A stretch of DNA of 64,000 bases, taken from the NCBI RefSeq assembly GCF_050587365.1, contig NZ_JBOBFV010000004.1, positions 310,001 through 374,000 on the forward strand. The letters are read 5' to 3'. Position numbers and translations under genes: made by a program. The notes beneath the pieces are model-generated. The model made no database searches. It was given only the letters and a program-made list of their open reading frames with translations, and was not told the origin of the DNA. Position 1 is the stretch's first letter. Every line of letters starts with the position of its first letter. This document shows positions 25,070 through 32,770 of the stretch, piece by piece. Origin of the DNA: Plantibacter auratus. GTDB lineage: Bacteria; Actinomycetota; Actinomycetes; Actinomycetales; Microbacteriaceae.

Positions 25070-25791
25070 CAGCGCACCACCTCCAATGCCTCGGCGGGCG
25101 TGATACGGCGGCCCGTGAAGAACGGCACCTCTTCGCGCACGTGGCGGCGCGCTTCGGTGTTGCGCAGGTCGCGCATGAGGTCGACGAGTTCGACGACGTC
25201 GTCGGCCTCGAGCGGCAGGAGCCACTCGTAGTCGCCGAGGGCGAAGGAGGCGACGGTGTTGGCGAGCACACCCGTGAACGCCGCACCCTGGCGGCCGTGC
25301 TCGGCGAGCATCTTGCGACGCTCCTCCTCCGGCAGGAGGTACCACTCGTAGCTGCGCACGAAGGGGTACAGGCAGAGCCAGCCCTTCGGCTCGATGCCGC
25401 GGAGGAACCCGGGGACGTGCTGCCGGTTGAACTCGGCGTCGCGGTGGACGCCCATGGCGTTCCAGGTGGGCGCCAGCGAACCGAGGATGGCGGTGCGGCG
25501 CAGCTCGCGAAGGCCGGCCTGCAGGCCCTCGGCGGTGTCGCCGTGGAGCCACAGCATGAGGTCGGCGTCGGCGCGGAGGCCGGAGACGTCGTAGATGCCG
25601 CGCAGGGTCACGCCCTGGGCTTCGACGAGCGCGATGGATGCTTCGAGTTCGGAGACATGCTCTTCGCCGAGCGGCAGCGCACTCGCCGGCTCGCGGCGCA
25701 GGACAGCCCAGAGGGTGAATCCTGAGGGGCCAGTCGGGGTGGCTGAGTCGGTCGGGTGGTGCGATGCCTCGGCAGAGGCCGGGTGAGTCAT
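25069..25791 (-). CDS. hemQ: coproheme decarboxylase (chlorite dismutase-like)
   Basis: 240 residues. HemQ converts coproheme to haem b with peroxide, the final step of the coproporphyrin pathway. YPFVRSYEWYLLPEEERRKM contains the catalytic Tyr/Arg region, and the MGVHRDAEFNRQHVPGFLRG and FALGDYEWLLPLEAD segments are typical of actinobacterial HemQ. First gene of hemQ-H-C-D. GAGGAT lies exactly 6 nt before the ATG, so the mRNA may be leaderless, although GAGGA could also act as a ribosome site. Confidence 0.93.
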   Translation of the reverse strand: MTHPASAEASHHPTDSATPTGPSGFTLWAVLRREPASALPLGEEHVSELEASIALVEAQGVTLRGIYDVSGLRADADLMLWLHGDTAEGLQAGLRELRRTAILGSLAPTWNAMGVHRDAEFNRQHVPGFLRGIEPKGWLCLYPFVRSYEWYLLPEEERRKMLAEHGRQGAAFTGVLANTVASFALGDYEWLLPLEADDVVELVDLMRDLRNTEARRHVREEVPFFTGRRITPAEALEVVR

Positions 25792-25882
25792 AGTCCTATC
25801 CTCACCCAGTTCGGTCGATTGGGCAAAAGGGGCAGGTCACGATTGACACCGAGCCCAGCCTCACCGCCGATACAGTCGGGTG

Positions 25883-26344
25883 ATGACCAGCGAGCAACCT
25901 CCCGTCGAGTACCACGTCGCCAGAGCGGCCGAGATGGATCCGGTCACGCTCTACCGCGTGCTGAAGATCCGCGTCGACGTCTTCGTCGTCGAGCAGACGG
26001 CGCTCTTCGCCGATCTCGACGGTCGCGACATCGAGGACGGAACCCTCATCGCCTGGGCGCAGGAGGGCGACGAGGTACTCGCGACGATCCGGATCCTGAC
26101 CGAGGCCGAGCACTCGGAGATCGGACGGGTGGCCACCGCGTTCATCGCCCGCGGGCGGGGTCTCGCCGCGGAACTGATCCGCCGCGCCGTCGCCGACCAC
26201 GGGCATCGGGAACTCCGCATGGGCGCCCAGAAACGCCTCGCCGACTGGTACGGCCGGTTCGGGTTCGAGATCAGCGGCCCCGACTACGTGGAGGACGACA
26301 TCGTGCACGTCCCGATGACGCGCGTCGCCACGCCGAGCGGCTGA
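25883..26344 (+). CDS. GNAT acetyltransferase, ElaA-like
   Basis: 153 residues. RVDVFVVEQTALFADLDGRD and the CoA-binding IGRVATAFIARGRGLAAELI match the ElaA branch of GNAT enzymes; HRELRMGAQKRLADWYGRFGF is the terminal acetyltransferase segment. Acetyl acceptor unknown. The ATG at 25883 rather than the GTG three bases earlier is chosen because TACAGT (25871-25876) is exactly 6 nt before it, predicting a leaderless mRNA. It is the only plus-strand gene between the haem units. Confidence 0.85.
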   Translation: MTSEQPPVEYHVARAAEMDPVTLYRVLKIRVDVFVVEQTALFADLDGRDIEDGTLIAWAQEGDEVLATIRILTEAEHSEIGRVATAFIARGRGLAAELIRRAVADHGHRELRMGAQKRLADWYGRFGFEISGPDYVEDDIVHVPMTRVATPSG

Positions 26345-26360
26345 CCGGCGGCGGGACGCG

Positions 26361-26612
26361 TCAGCGCGCGATGGCGCGGACGATGCCCCACACTGCCAGC
26401 CCGGCCGCACCGGCGAGGCCCGCGACGCCGGCGTAGAAGACCGCCGGGCGTTCGACCTTGACGGTCGCGATCTGCACGATGGCACGACGCTTGGCGCGGT
26501 GCACCTGCTTCGGGACGTTGAGCTTGTCCTCGATCGCGTTCAGCGTGGCGACGAGCTCGGCACGAGCCTGCTCGGGCGAGGGCGTCGCCCCCGGGAACTG
26601 GTCAACGGTCAT
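26361..26612 (-). CDS. DUF3618 small membrane protein
   Basis: 83 residues: the N-terminal helix SPEQARAELVATLNAIEDKLNVPKQ is the DUF3618 signature, then a basic stretch and one membrane segment at ~59-79 (FYAGVAGLAGAAGLAVWGIV). Function unknown. Its start overlaps the end of the holin-like gene by 11 bases, and with that gene and the YtxH-like gene it forms a trio often found together in Actinobacteria, possibly in envelope stress. Order and overlap indicate one operon. Confidence 0.8.
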   Translation of the reverse strand: MTVDQFPGATPSPEQARAELVATLNAIEDKLNVPKQVHRAKRRAIVQIATVKVERPAVFYAGVAGLAGAAGLAVWGIVRAIAR

Positions 26613-27033
26613 ACTCGCCGAGTCCCTTCACTGCCTTGATGTCTTCCTTCACGTTGTCCATCGGGCTCGGGTCCTCGTTGATCTTCTTGAAGTACCGCAG
26701 CGCGATCAGCACGAGGACCGCAGCGACGAGGACGAAGAGCACGAAGACGCAGAGCGCTGCCAGCCACGAGGGCATGACGAGCGCGAGCGCGAGGATCAGC
26801 ACGGCGACGAGCACGCCGACCGCGAAGAAGAGGAACACCGCGGCACCGGCGACGAAGGCCGCGCCGATACCCGCGTACTTGCCCTTGTGGGCGAGCTGCG
26901 TCTTGAGGTTGGCGATCTCGGCCTTGACCAGGTTCGAGACGACCCCGGGCAGCTGGCCGACGAGGGTCAGGAGGGATTCGTCGCGCTTGTCGTAGCGCGG
27001 CTCCGAGCGGTTGCGGTCACTCATGAACGGCAT
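26602..27033 (-). CDS. Phage_holin_3_6-type integral membrane protein
   Basis: 143 residues with two adjacent membrane segments (~50-75 and ~80-108) between a polar N-terminus (VGQLPGVVSNLVKAEIANLK) and a charged tail. It matches the actinobacterial family named holin superfamily III, which despite the name is chromosomal and not phage-linked. Start choice is uncertain: ATG 27033 or the in-frame ATG 27024 (MSDRNR); neither has a strong ribosome site. Middle gene of the YtxH-like / holin-like / DUF3618 trio. Confidence 0.78.
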   Translation of the reverse strand: MPFMSDRNRSEPRYDKRDESLLTLVGQLPGVVSNLVKAEIANLKTQLAHKGKYAGIGAAFVAGAAVFLFFAVGVLVAVLILALALVMPSWLAALCVFVLFVLVAAVLVLIALRYFKKINEDPSPMDNVKEDIKAVKGLGEYDR

Positions 27034-27041
27034 CGTCGGTG

Positions 27042-27488
27042 CTACTCGCCGCTCTTGGGCTTCGGTGCCGTCGTCTTGGGCGCGGCAGGCTTGCGCACTG
27101 CGGGCTTCGAGGCCGACGACGTCGAGGTGCCGGAGGCCGTGCGGGCGTCCTTGACCGTCTCGGACACGTCCTGGACGGTGTCTTCGGTCTTCGACTCAGC
27201 CTTGCGGTGCACTGAGCCTGTCGAAGTGTCGAGCTTCTGGCCGGGCGTCGAACCCTGCTGGCTGACGACCTTCGCGACGGCGCTGACGCCGCTCCACAGA
27301 GCCGCGGGGACCTCGCTGATGCGTGCCTTGGCGAAGTCCTCGACCTTGCCGCGCTGCGCGCGCACCGGCTTCGCGTTCCACAGCTTGACCCACTGCGTCT
27401 TGATCTGCTCGTAGCGTTCGCGTCCGGCGCGGGTACCGAGCACGTAGCCCGTGAGCCCACCGACGACGAACATGACCTTGCCCTTCAT
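27042..27488 (-). CDS. YtxH-like protein with repeat-encoded insert
   Basis: 148 residues from ATG 27488, which follows GGAGG. The N-terminus MKGKVMFVVGGLTGYVLGTR is a membrane segment with Gly-zipper, followed by AGRERYEQIKTQWVKLW as in YtxH-type proteins; the tail is Ala/Pro/Lys-rich and likely disordered. Residues LDTSTGSVH (~85-93) are encoded by an in-frame copy of the dispersed repeat (27209-27228), so the element has been accepted within the disordered tail. Function unknown. Confidence 0.75.
   Translation of the reverse strand: MKGKVMFVVGGLTGYVLGTRAGRERYEQIKTQWVKLWNAKPVRAQRGKVEDFAKARISEVPAALWSGVSAVAKVVSQQGSTPGQKLDTSTGSVHRKAESKTEDTVQDVSETVKDARTASGTSTSSASKPAVRKPAAPKTTAPKPKSGE
27209..27228. 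repeat. dispersed repeat inside the YtxH-like gene
   Basis: GCACTGAGCCTGTCGAAGTG on the plus strand is the CACTTCGACAGGCTCAGTG variant of the family and is read through in frame without a stop. Confidence 0.75.
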
Positions 27489-27620
27489 GGCGCCTCCGTC
27501 TGTTCGAGTGGTGCTGTGATGCTGCATCCAACGGGACCAGCGTAGTCGGGTGTCACTCCGACGCCACCATCCGGTCGGGGGTTGACAGGAAAAGATGCCG
27601 GGTCGGGCATATGGGCGCGT

Positions 27621-29165
27621 CTACCGCTGCAGCGCCTGATGGCGGAGTCGTGCCGCCGCCTCGTGGGCGTCGGGGACCACCGAGGCGAGCCCCGTGCCCG
27701 ACAACCAGGCACCCGTGACCGCGAGGTCGGGCACCTCGGCCACCGCTTCCCGGATGGCCGTCGAGCGTTCACGCTGGCCGCGCGCGGCGGTCGGCTGCGT
27801 CCCCGTCCAGGAGATGCGGTGGAAGCCGCGGACGCTGCCCGGGTCGAGCTGGACGCCGAGCATCGCCGACGCATCGTGCAACGCCGTCGAGAGCAGCTCC
27901 TCGTCGGTCAACGCGCTCGTCGCGTCGGCCTCGCCCTGACGGCCGAAGGACAGGCGGACGACGTGGCGGTGCTCGCCATGCTCCTTCGCGCGGTCGGCGA
28001 GCCAGGCCCACTTCGCCGTCGCGTGGGTGAGCGCCTTGGCGTGGAGCGTCGAGCCGGGTGCGACGAGCAGCCCGGAGCCACGCGGTGCGGCGTCGAGGGC
28101 CGGTTCGTCGAGCACGATCGTCACGAGCTCGATGGGCGCGGGCAGGACCGGGTCGCCCGCGTCGTCGCCGGCGGCGGGGAGGTCGCGGAGCGCCGGCCCG
28201 ACGTCGGCCAGCAGGTTGCGGGCCGGCTGCTCGGGCGTCGCGATGAGGACGAGGTCGGCCTCGAGCACCCGGCCGTCGGTCAGGGCGACGTACCAGGGGG
28301 CTTTCGACCCGCCTGCAGCCGGGGGACGCTCGCTCATCCGCGGAAGGCCTGCGTCGCCGAGGCCGACACCCGGTCCGTCCACGTCGATGTCGAACGGGTT
28401 CCGGGAGATCGCCGTGACGGCGACGCCGGTGATGAGCGTCGACCCCCACCGCTCGAGCTCCGCGGTCAAGCCGTCGACGAGGACGGTCATGCCACCGTCG
28501 AGGCCACCGACCGCGGCACCGGCGGGCGCGTTCTCCCGGAGGGCGGCGACGGCGAGGGACAGCGCCCCGGTGCGGGTCAGCGCGGCGTTCAGCCCGGGAG
28601 CCGCGCGGTCGACGTCGAGGTCGTCCGGAGCGGCCGAGTAGACGCCCGAGGTGACCGGTGCGACGAGGAGGTCGTGGACGGCCGCGCCCATGCGCTTCCG
28701 GACGAGCGCACCGAGGTTGTGCTCGGTGCCGATCGTGAGCGGCGGGCGGATGCGGTCGAGGTAGGCGCGCAGTGCACCCTTCCAGCCGATGACCCGACGG
28801 ACGTCGTCGGCGAGGGGGTTCGTCGGGATGCCCAGCAGCCCCGCCTTGGGGAGCGGGACACTCCGCTGCGGCTGTCCGGGCTTGGCGACGTGCAACCAGG
28901 CCCCGGCCCGGTTGGGACGCACGACGCGGTCGGTCAGGCCCAGCTGCTCGATGAGCTCGGCGACCGAACCACCGCGCGTCGCGAAGCTCTCGGCACCGAC
29001 GTCGACGCGGAGACCCCCGACCTCGGCGGCCGCGAGCGCGCCACCGAACGACTCCTGCGCGTCGACGACCGTCACCGAGATGCCGACCTTGGCGCAGTCG
29101 ACCGCACCGACGAGTCCGGCCACACCACCGCCGATGACGACGAGACGCTTCGGCTCGAGACTCAT
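27621..29165 (-). CDS. hemY: coproporphyrinogen III oxidase (HemY/CgoX)
   Basis: 514 residues. FAD enzyme; the dinucleotide motif VVIGGGVAGLVGAVD starts at residue 9 and VDVGAESFATRGG follows. In Gram-positive bacteria HemY-type enzymes oxidise coproporphyrinogen III to coproporphyrin III, and hemQ and hemH in the window fit that route. The C-terminal VTGAWLSGTGLASVVPDA is the second FAD contact. ATG 29165 overlaps the hemE stop (ATGA). Internal Pro/Gly-rich loop at ~290-310 looks lineage-specific. Confidence 0.92.
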   Translation of the reverse strand: MSLEPKRLVVIGGGVAGLVGAVDCAKVGISVTVVDAQESFGGALAAAEVGGLRVDVGAESFATRGGSVAELIEQLGLTDRVVRPNRAGAWLHVAKPGQPQRSVPLPKAGLLGIPTNPLADDVRRVIGWKGALRAYLDRIRPPLTIGTEHNLGALVRKRMGAAVHDLLVAPVTSGVYSAAPDDLDVDRAAPGLNAALTRTGALSLAVAALRENAPAGAAVGGLDGGMTVLVDGLTAELERWGSTLITGVAVTAISRNPFDIDVDGPGVGLGDAGLPRMSERPPAAGGSKAPWYVALTDGRVLEADLVLIATPEQPARNLLADVGPALRDLPAAGDDAGDPVLPAPIELVTIVLDEPALDAAPRGSGLLVAPGSTLHAKALTHATAKWAWLADRAKEHGEHRHVVRLSFGRQGEADATSALTDEELLSTALHDASAMLGVQLDPGSVRGFHRISWTGTQPTAARGQRERSTAIREAVAEVPDLAVTGAWLSGTGLASVVPDAHEAAARLRHQALQR

Positions 29166-30253
29166 GCGGGCTGCCAATCGTGGGCGAGGGCGACGATACG
29201 GGTCAGGACGTCCGGGTCGGTCTCGGGCGGGACCCCGTGGCCCAGGTTGAGGACGTGCGACGGCGCCGCCGTCCCCCGCTGGAGGATGTCGAGGACGTGC
29301 GCCTCGAGGACCGGCCATGGCGCGGCCAGCAGTGCCGGGTCGATGTTGCCCTGCACGGGGACGCCGCCACCGAGACGTCGGATGCCCTCGTCGAGTGCCA
29401 GCCGGTAGTCGATCCCGACCACGTCGGCGCCGACCCGGTGCATCGCACCGAGCAGTTCACCGGTCCCGACGCCGAAGTGCACCTTCGGGACGGGGAGGTC
29501 GTCGACGTGCGCGAGCGCGGCCCGGGAGGCCGGGGCGACGTGACGCTCGTAGTCCTCGAGGGAGAGTGCCCCCGCCCACGAGTCGAAGAGCTGCGCGGCC
29601 GACGCACCGGCGAGCACCTGGGCGCGGAGGAAGCGACCGGTGACGTCCGCGCACCAGGCCATGAGCTTCGCCCACGACTCCGGGTCGGCGTGCATGAGGG
29701 TGCGGGCCGCGAGGTGGTCTTTCGACGGTCCGCCCTCGACGAGATAGGCGGCGAGCGTGAACGGCGCGCCCGCGAAGCCGATGAGCGGCGTGCGGCCGTC
29801 GCCGATCCCCGCAAGCCCGGCGACGGTGAGCGCGACGCCCTCGCGGATGGGCGCCAGCGTGTCGTCGAGGACGGCCGGGTCGAGCGCGACGAGCGCGTCG
29901 ACCTCGGCGGCCGTCCGAACCGCGGAACCCATGACGGGACCACGGCCCGGCACGATCTCGACGGCGACCCCGGCCTGCTTCAGCGGCACCACGATGTCGC
30001 TGAAGAAGATGGCCGCGTCCGTCCGGTGCCGTCGGATGGGCTGGAGGGTGATCTCGCTCGCCATCGCCGGGTCGAGGCAGGCGTCGAGCATGGCCGTCCC
30101 GATCCGCAACTCGCGGTACTCGGGCAGCGACCGGCCGGCCTGACGCATGAACCAGACGGGCGTCCGCTCGGGACGGGTGCCGCGGTACGCGGTGATGAGC
30201 GGCGACGACTGGGTCACGCCGGTGACGAGGGGGTGTTCGGGTGGGAGACTCAC
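29162..30253 (-). CDS. hemE: uroporphyrinogen decarboxylase
   Basis: 363 residues. It decarboxylates uroporphyrinogen III to coproporphyrinogen III. The signature WFMRQAGRSLPEYRE lies near residues 35-49; FFSDIVVPLKQAGV and GFAGAPFTLAAYLVEGG are further family blocks. GTG 30253 is chosen: GAGGAT sits exactly 6 nt upstream (leaderless geometry), although GGAGG could also act as a ribosome site. It heads the hemE-hemY unit, opposite hemA. Confidence 0.94.
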   Translation of the reverse strand: MSLPPEHPLVTGVTQSSPLITAYRGTRPERTPVWFMRQAGRSLPEYRELRIGTAMLDACLDPAMASEITLQPIRRHRTDAAIFFSDIVVPLKQAGVAVEIVPGRGPVMGSAVRTAAEVDALVALDPAVLDDTLAPIREGVALTVAGLAGIGDGRTPLIGFAGAPFTLAAYLVEGGPSKDHLAARTLMHADPESWAKLMAWCADVTGRFLRAQVLAGASAAQLFDSWAGALSLEDYERHVAPASRAALAHVDDLPVPKVHFGVGTGELLGAMHRVGADVVGIDYRLALDEGIRRLGGGVPVQGNIDPALLAAPWPVLEAHVLDILQRGTAAPSHVLNLGHGVPPETDPDVLTRIVALAHDWQPA

Positions 30254-30317
30254 CCCTCCATCCTCCCATTCCCGCCCTGAGCGCGGCATGGGCGATGCCC
30301 TGCGATGCGAGGCCAGG

Positions 30318-30351
30318 CCGGTGCGGACCGTCCGGCGACGGCCCGCACCGG
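30318..30351 (-). terminator. 9-bp hairpin, probable terminator
   Basis: CCGGTGCGG (30318-30326) pairs with CCGCACCGG (30343-30351). It lies 14 bases past the stop of the minus-strand secreted protein gene and upstream of hemE, so it likely ends that transcript. No T tract. Confidence 0.55.
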
Positions 30352-30365
30352 GGTCCGACCGTGGT

Positions 30366-30839
30366 TCAGAGCCGGTGCGACACGCTGCACGAGTGGTCGT
30401 AGCCGACCGACTCGTCGAAGGTGAACTCCACCGTCGCCATCAGATCGTCGATGGACGGCGACGCGGAGAGGTCCTGCCAGATCCCGAGCGAGTGCCACTG
30501 GCCGTCCTGCTTCATCGAGTCGGGCGAGTGGATCCACCGCGTCGCCCCGCCGTTCTGCGACAGGCCGAGGTCGATGTTCGCCTTGTCGCCGTAGGGCGCA
30601 CCGCCGGCGGTGATCCGGTACTCCTCCAGCGAGACGGTCGTCTTGCCCGAGGCGTCGCTCCCGTTCCAGACCAGGTGGACCTCGCCGGTCGCATGGAACA
30701 GACCACCCGTGTATGTGCAGGTGACCACGACATCTCCTCCCCGTGGGTACGAGGCAGGGGCCGGGGCCGCACCCATGAGCCCAGGCGTGACCATCGCTGC
30801 CGCGGCGGCGAGCGTGACGACTCTCCTGAAGTGCTGCAT
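30366..30839 (-). CDS. secreted protein of unknown function
   Basis: 157 residues with a clear signal peptide (MQHFRRVVTLAAAAAMVTPG; cleavage around AAPAPA). The mature part has two Cys (VTCTYTGG and HSCSVSHRL), likely one disulfide, and beta-rich segments such as GEVHLVWNGSDASGKTTVSL. I do not recognise a family. GAAGGAG precedes ATG 30839. It has a good vegetative promoter (CTGACA-17-AATACT) overlapped by a palindrome, so it is probably regulated. Confidence 0.7.
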   Translation of the reverse strand: MQHFRRVVTLAAAAAMVTPGLMGAAPAPASYPRGGDVVVTCTYTGGLFHATGEVHLVWNGSDASGKTTVSLEEYRITAGGAPYGDKANIDLGLSQNGGATRWIHSPDSMKQDGQWHSLGIWQDLSASPSIDDLMATVEFTFDESVGYDHSCSVSHRL

Positions 30840-30890
30840 AACGTTCTCCTTCGATCGTTGTGTTCCGTTCGGTCGAACGGCTTGATTCGT

Positions 30891-30919
30891 AGTATTGCAT
30901 CTGACATTTCATATGTCAG
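30891..30919 (-). promoter_or_regulatory. promoter of the secreted protein gene with overlapping palindrome
   Basis: On the minus strand the -35 CTGACA (30919-30914) and -10 AATACT (30896-30891) are spaced by 17 bp. The perfect inverted repeat CTGACAT-TTCAT-ATGTCAG (30901-30919) covers the -35, an arrangement expected for a repressor operator. The region is locally AT-rich. Confidence 0.6.
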
Positions 30920-30981
30920 TACCCGACTGGTGGTGAGGGTGCCCTGGGCGACATCCCGGGAGCCCGACAGCGCCGCTCGGG

Positions 30982-30987
30982 TAGACT
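30982..30987 (+). promoter_or_regulatory. -10 element of hemA, leaderless geometry
   Basis: TAGACT, then CATCGG, then the GTG start of hemA at 30994. No ribosome site is present upstream of the start. Confidence 0.6.
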
Positions 30988-30993
30988 CATCGG

Positions 30994-32454
30994 GTGCTCA
31001 TGTGTGTGACGGCGAGCCATAAGAACGCCACCTTCGACCTCCTCGAACGACTCTCAGTCGGTGCCGAGGGCGTTGCCGCGCGCCTGGTCGAGCATCACGA
31101 GTGCGTCTCGGGTGCCGTCGTCGTGGCCACCTGCAACCGGTTCGAGGCGTACATCGACCTCGACGAGCCCGTCACCGCCGCCGCATCCGTCGCCTTCGAG
31201 GCCGCTGCGGAGGCCGTCAGCGAGACCACCGGCATCCCCGCCGAGCAGCTGCGGGAGGTGTTCGACCTCAGCGTCGGCACCGCAGCAGCGGAGCACCTCT
31301 TCGCCGTGTCGGCCGGGCTCGAGTCCGTCGTCGTCGGCGAGGGCGAGATCGCCGGCCAGGTGCGGCGCTCCCTCGAGGCAGCTCGCGCGGGTGGCACCAC
31401 CAGCTCCGAACTCGAGCGCCTGTTCCAGCGCGCGTCCCAGACCTCCCGCGGCATCAAGAACCGCACGCCGCTCGGGCGCGCCGGTCGCTCCATCGTGCGT
31501 CTCGCCCTCGACCTCGCGGAGAGCCGTATCGACGACTGGGCCACGCAACGCGTGTTGCTCGTCGGCACCGGCGCGTACGCCGGCGCGAGCCTCGCCGCCC
31601 TCCGCGACCGCGGCGTCACCGACGTCCTCGTGTACTCGCCCTCCGGCCGCGCCGAGAAGTTCGCGCGCTCGCACGAGATCGGCTGGATCGGACACGACGA
31701 CCTCGCCCGCACCACCGGCGAGGTCGACATCATCGTGACCTGCACCACCGCCGAGGGCCACGTGGTCGACGCCGAACTGCTCCGCGCGGGTCGCACGGCC
31801 GTCGCCGCCGACCACCGTGCGCGAGCCGCGGCTGCCACGGACGCACCGACGCTCTCGCTGGTCACCGCGGCCGACGCACCGGCCGCACCCGAACCCACCG
31901 GGGTCTCCGCACTCGCCCACGACGTCATCACCGAAGCCGCCGCCGAGTGCCCGGTGCCGCACGCGTCGGCACAGCTCGTCATCGACCTCGGCCTGCCGCG
32001 CAACGTCGACCCCGACGTCTCCACCGTCTCCGGTGTCGTCCTGCTCGACCTCGAGACCATCCGCATCCACGCGCCGCTCGAGGAGCTGCAGGCCACCGAG
32101 GTCGCGCGCTCCATCGTCAGCCGCGCCGCGCAGAAGTTCGCCGCGGTCGGCGAGGAGCGCAGCCTCGAGCCCGCCGTCGTCGCCCTTCGCAGTCACGTGC
32201 ACGCGCTCGTCGAGGCCGAAGTCGCCCGCGCGACCGCTCGTGGCGACGACGACGGCTCGACCGCCCGCGCACTGCGTCACCTCGCCGGAGTGCTGCTGCA
32301 CGAACCGACGGTGCGCGCACGGAACCTCGCGCGCAACGGCGAGCAGGCCGCGTACACGACGGCGCTGCAGACGCTCTTCGGCATCGACGTCCCGCAGACA
32401 CCGGCGGTCGTCGCGCCGGTCGCCGACACCGACTCGGCCGCCTCCGCCTCCTAG
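30994..32454 (+). CDS. hemA: glutamyl-tRNA reductase
   Basis: 486 residues. It reduces glutamyl-tRNA to glutamate-1-semialdehyde, the committed C5-pathway step. The nucleophilic Cys is in VATCNRFEAY (~47); GEGEIAGQVRRS and VLLVGTGAYAGAS (NADPH site) follow. The last ~40 residues are Ala/Val-rich and probably disordered. GTG 30994 is chosen because homologues start at LMCVTASHKN and TAGACT lies 6 nt upstream (leaderless). It is transcribed away from hemE, so C5 entry and later steps share the same intergenic area. Confidence 0.94.
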   Translation: MLMCVTASHKNATFDLLERLSVGAEGVAARLVEHHECVSGAVVVATCNRFEAYIDLDEPVTAAASVAFEAAAEAVSETTGIPAEQLREVFDLSVGTAAAEHLFAVSAGLESVVVGEGEIAGQVRRSLEAARAGGTTSSELERLFQRASQTSRGIKNRTPLGRAGRSIVRLALDLAESRIDDWATQRVLLVGTGAYAGASLAALRDRGVTDVLVYSPSGRAEKFARSHEIGWIGHDDLARTTGEVDIIVTCTTAEGHVVDAELLRAGRTAVAADHRARAAAATDAPTLSLVTAADAPAAPEPTGVSALAHDVITEAAAECPVPHASAQLVIDLGLPRNVDPDVSTVSGVVLLDLETIRIHAPLEELQATEVARSIVSRAAQKFAAVGEERSLEPAVVALRSHVHALVEAEVARATARGDDDGSTARALRHLAGVLLHEPTVRARNLARNGEQAAYTTALQTLFGIDVPQTPAVVAPVADTDSAASAS

Positions 32455-32510
32455 GCTTCCGACGGCACCGGGGCTCTCGCGTCGGGCGATTCCGGTCACC
32501 GAGCCGACCC

Positions 32511-32698
32511 CGGTCACCGAGCCTGTCGAGGTGCGCGAACACGCGACCCGACCATGGACGTTCCTCGTGTGCCCTTCGACACTTCGACAGGCTCAGTGCG
32601 GCGCAGCTCAGGGACCGGAGGAAGGTTACCGCTCAGGGACCGGAGGAGGGTTACCGCTCAGGGACCGAAGCCATCTGGTCCCTGAGCCTGTCGAAGGG
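32511..32698. repeat. repeat cluster downstream of hemA
   Basis: The 316-base gap between hemA and the DUF4190 gene holds several copies: GGTCACCGAGCCTGTCGAGGTG (~32513), CACTTCGACAGGCTCAGTG (~32580), two GCTCAGGGACCGGAGGA(A/G)GGTTACC half-repeats (~32610-32660), and CTGGTCCCTGAGCCTGTCGAAGGG near 32675-32698. Orientations are mixed. Apart from these and a hairpin nothing else is seen in the gap. Confidence 0.8.
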
Positions 32699-32712
32699 CG
32701 CTGGAACGACGA

Positions 32713-32741
32713 ACGGGCACCGGCGCGATGCCGATGCCCGT
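32713..32741 (-). terminator. 12-bp hairpin after the DUF4190 gene
   Basis: ACGGGCACCGGC (32713-32724) pairs with GCCGATGCCCGT (32730-32741) with one G-T pair and a 5-base loop, 30 bases past the stop of the minus-strand gene. Confidence 0.6.
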
Positions 32742-32770
32742 CGTGATCCGCCTGCGGAGCAGGCCGTGGA

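Noticed and set aside
26602..27033. Holin suggesting a prophage
   Set aside because: The family is a chromosomal actinobacterial membrane protein; no integrase, terminase, capsid or lysin genes lie nearby.
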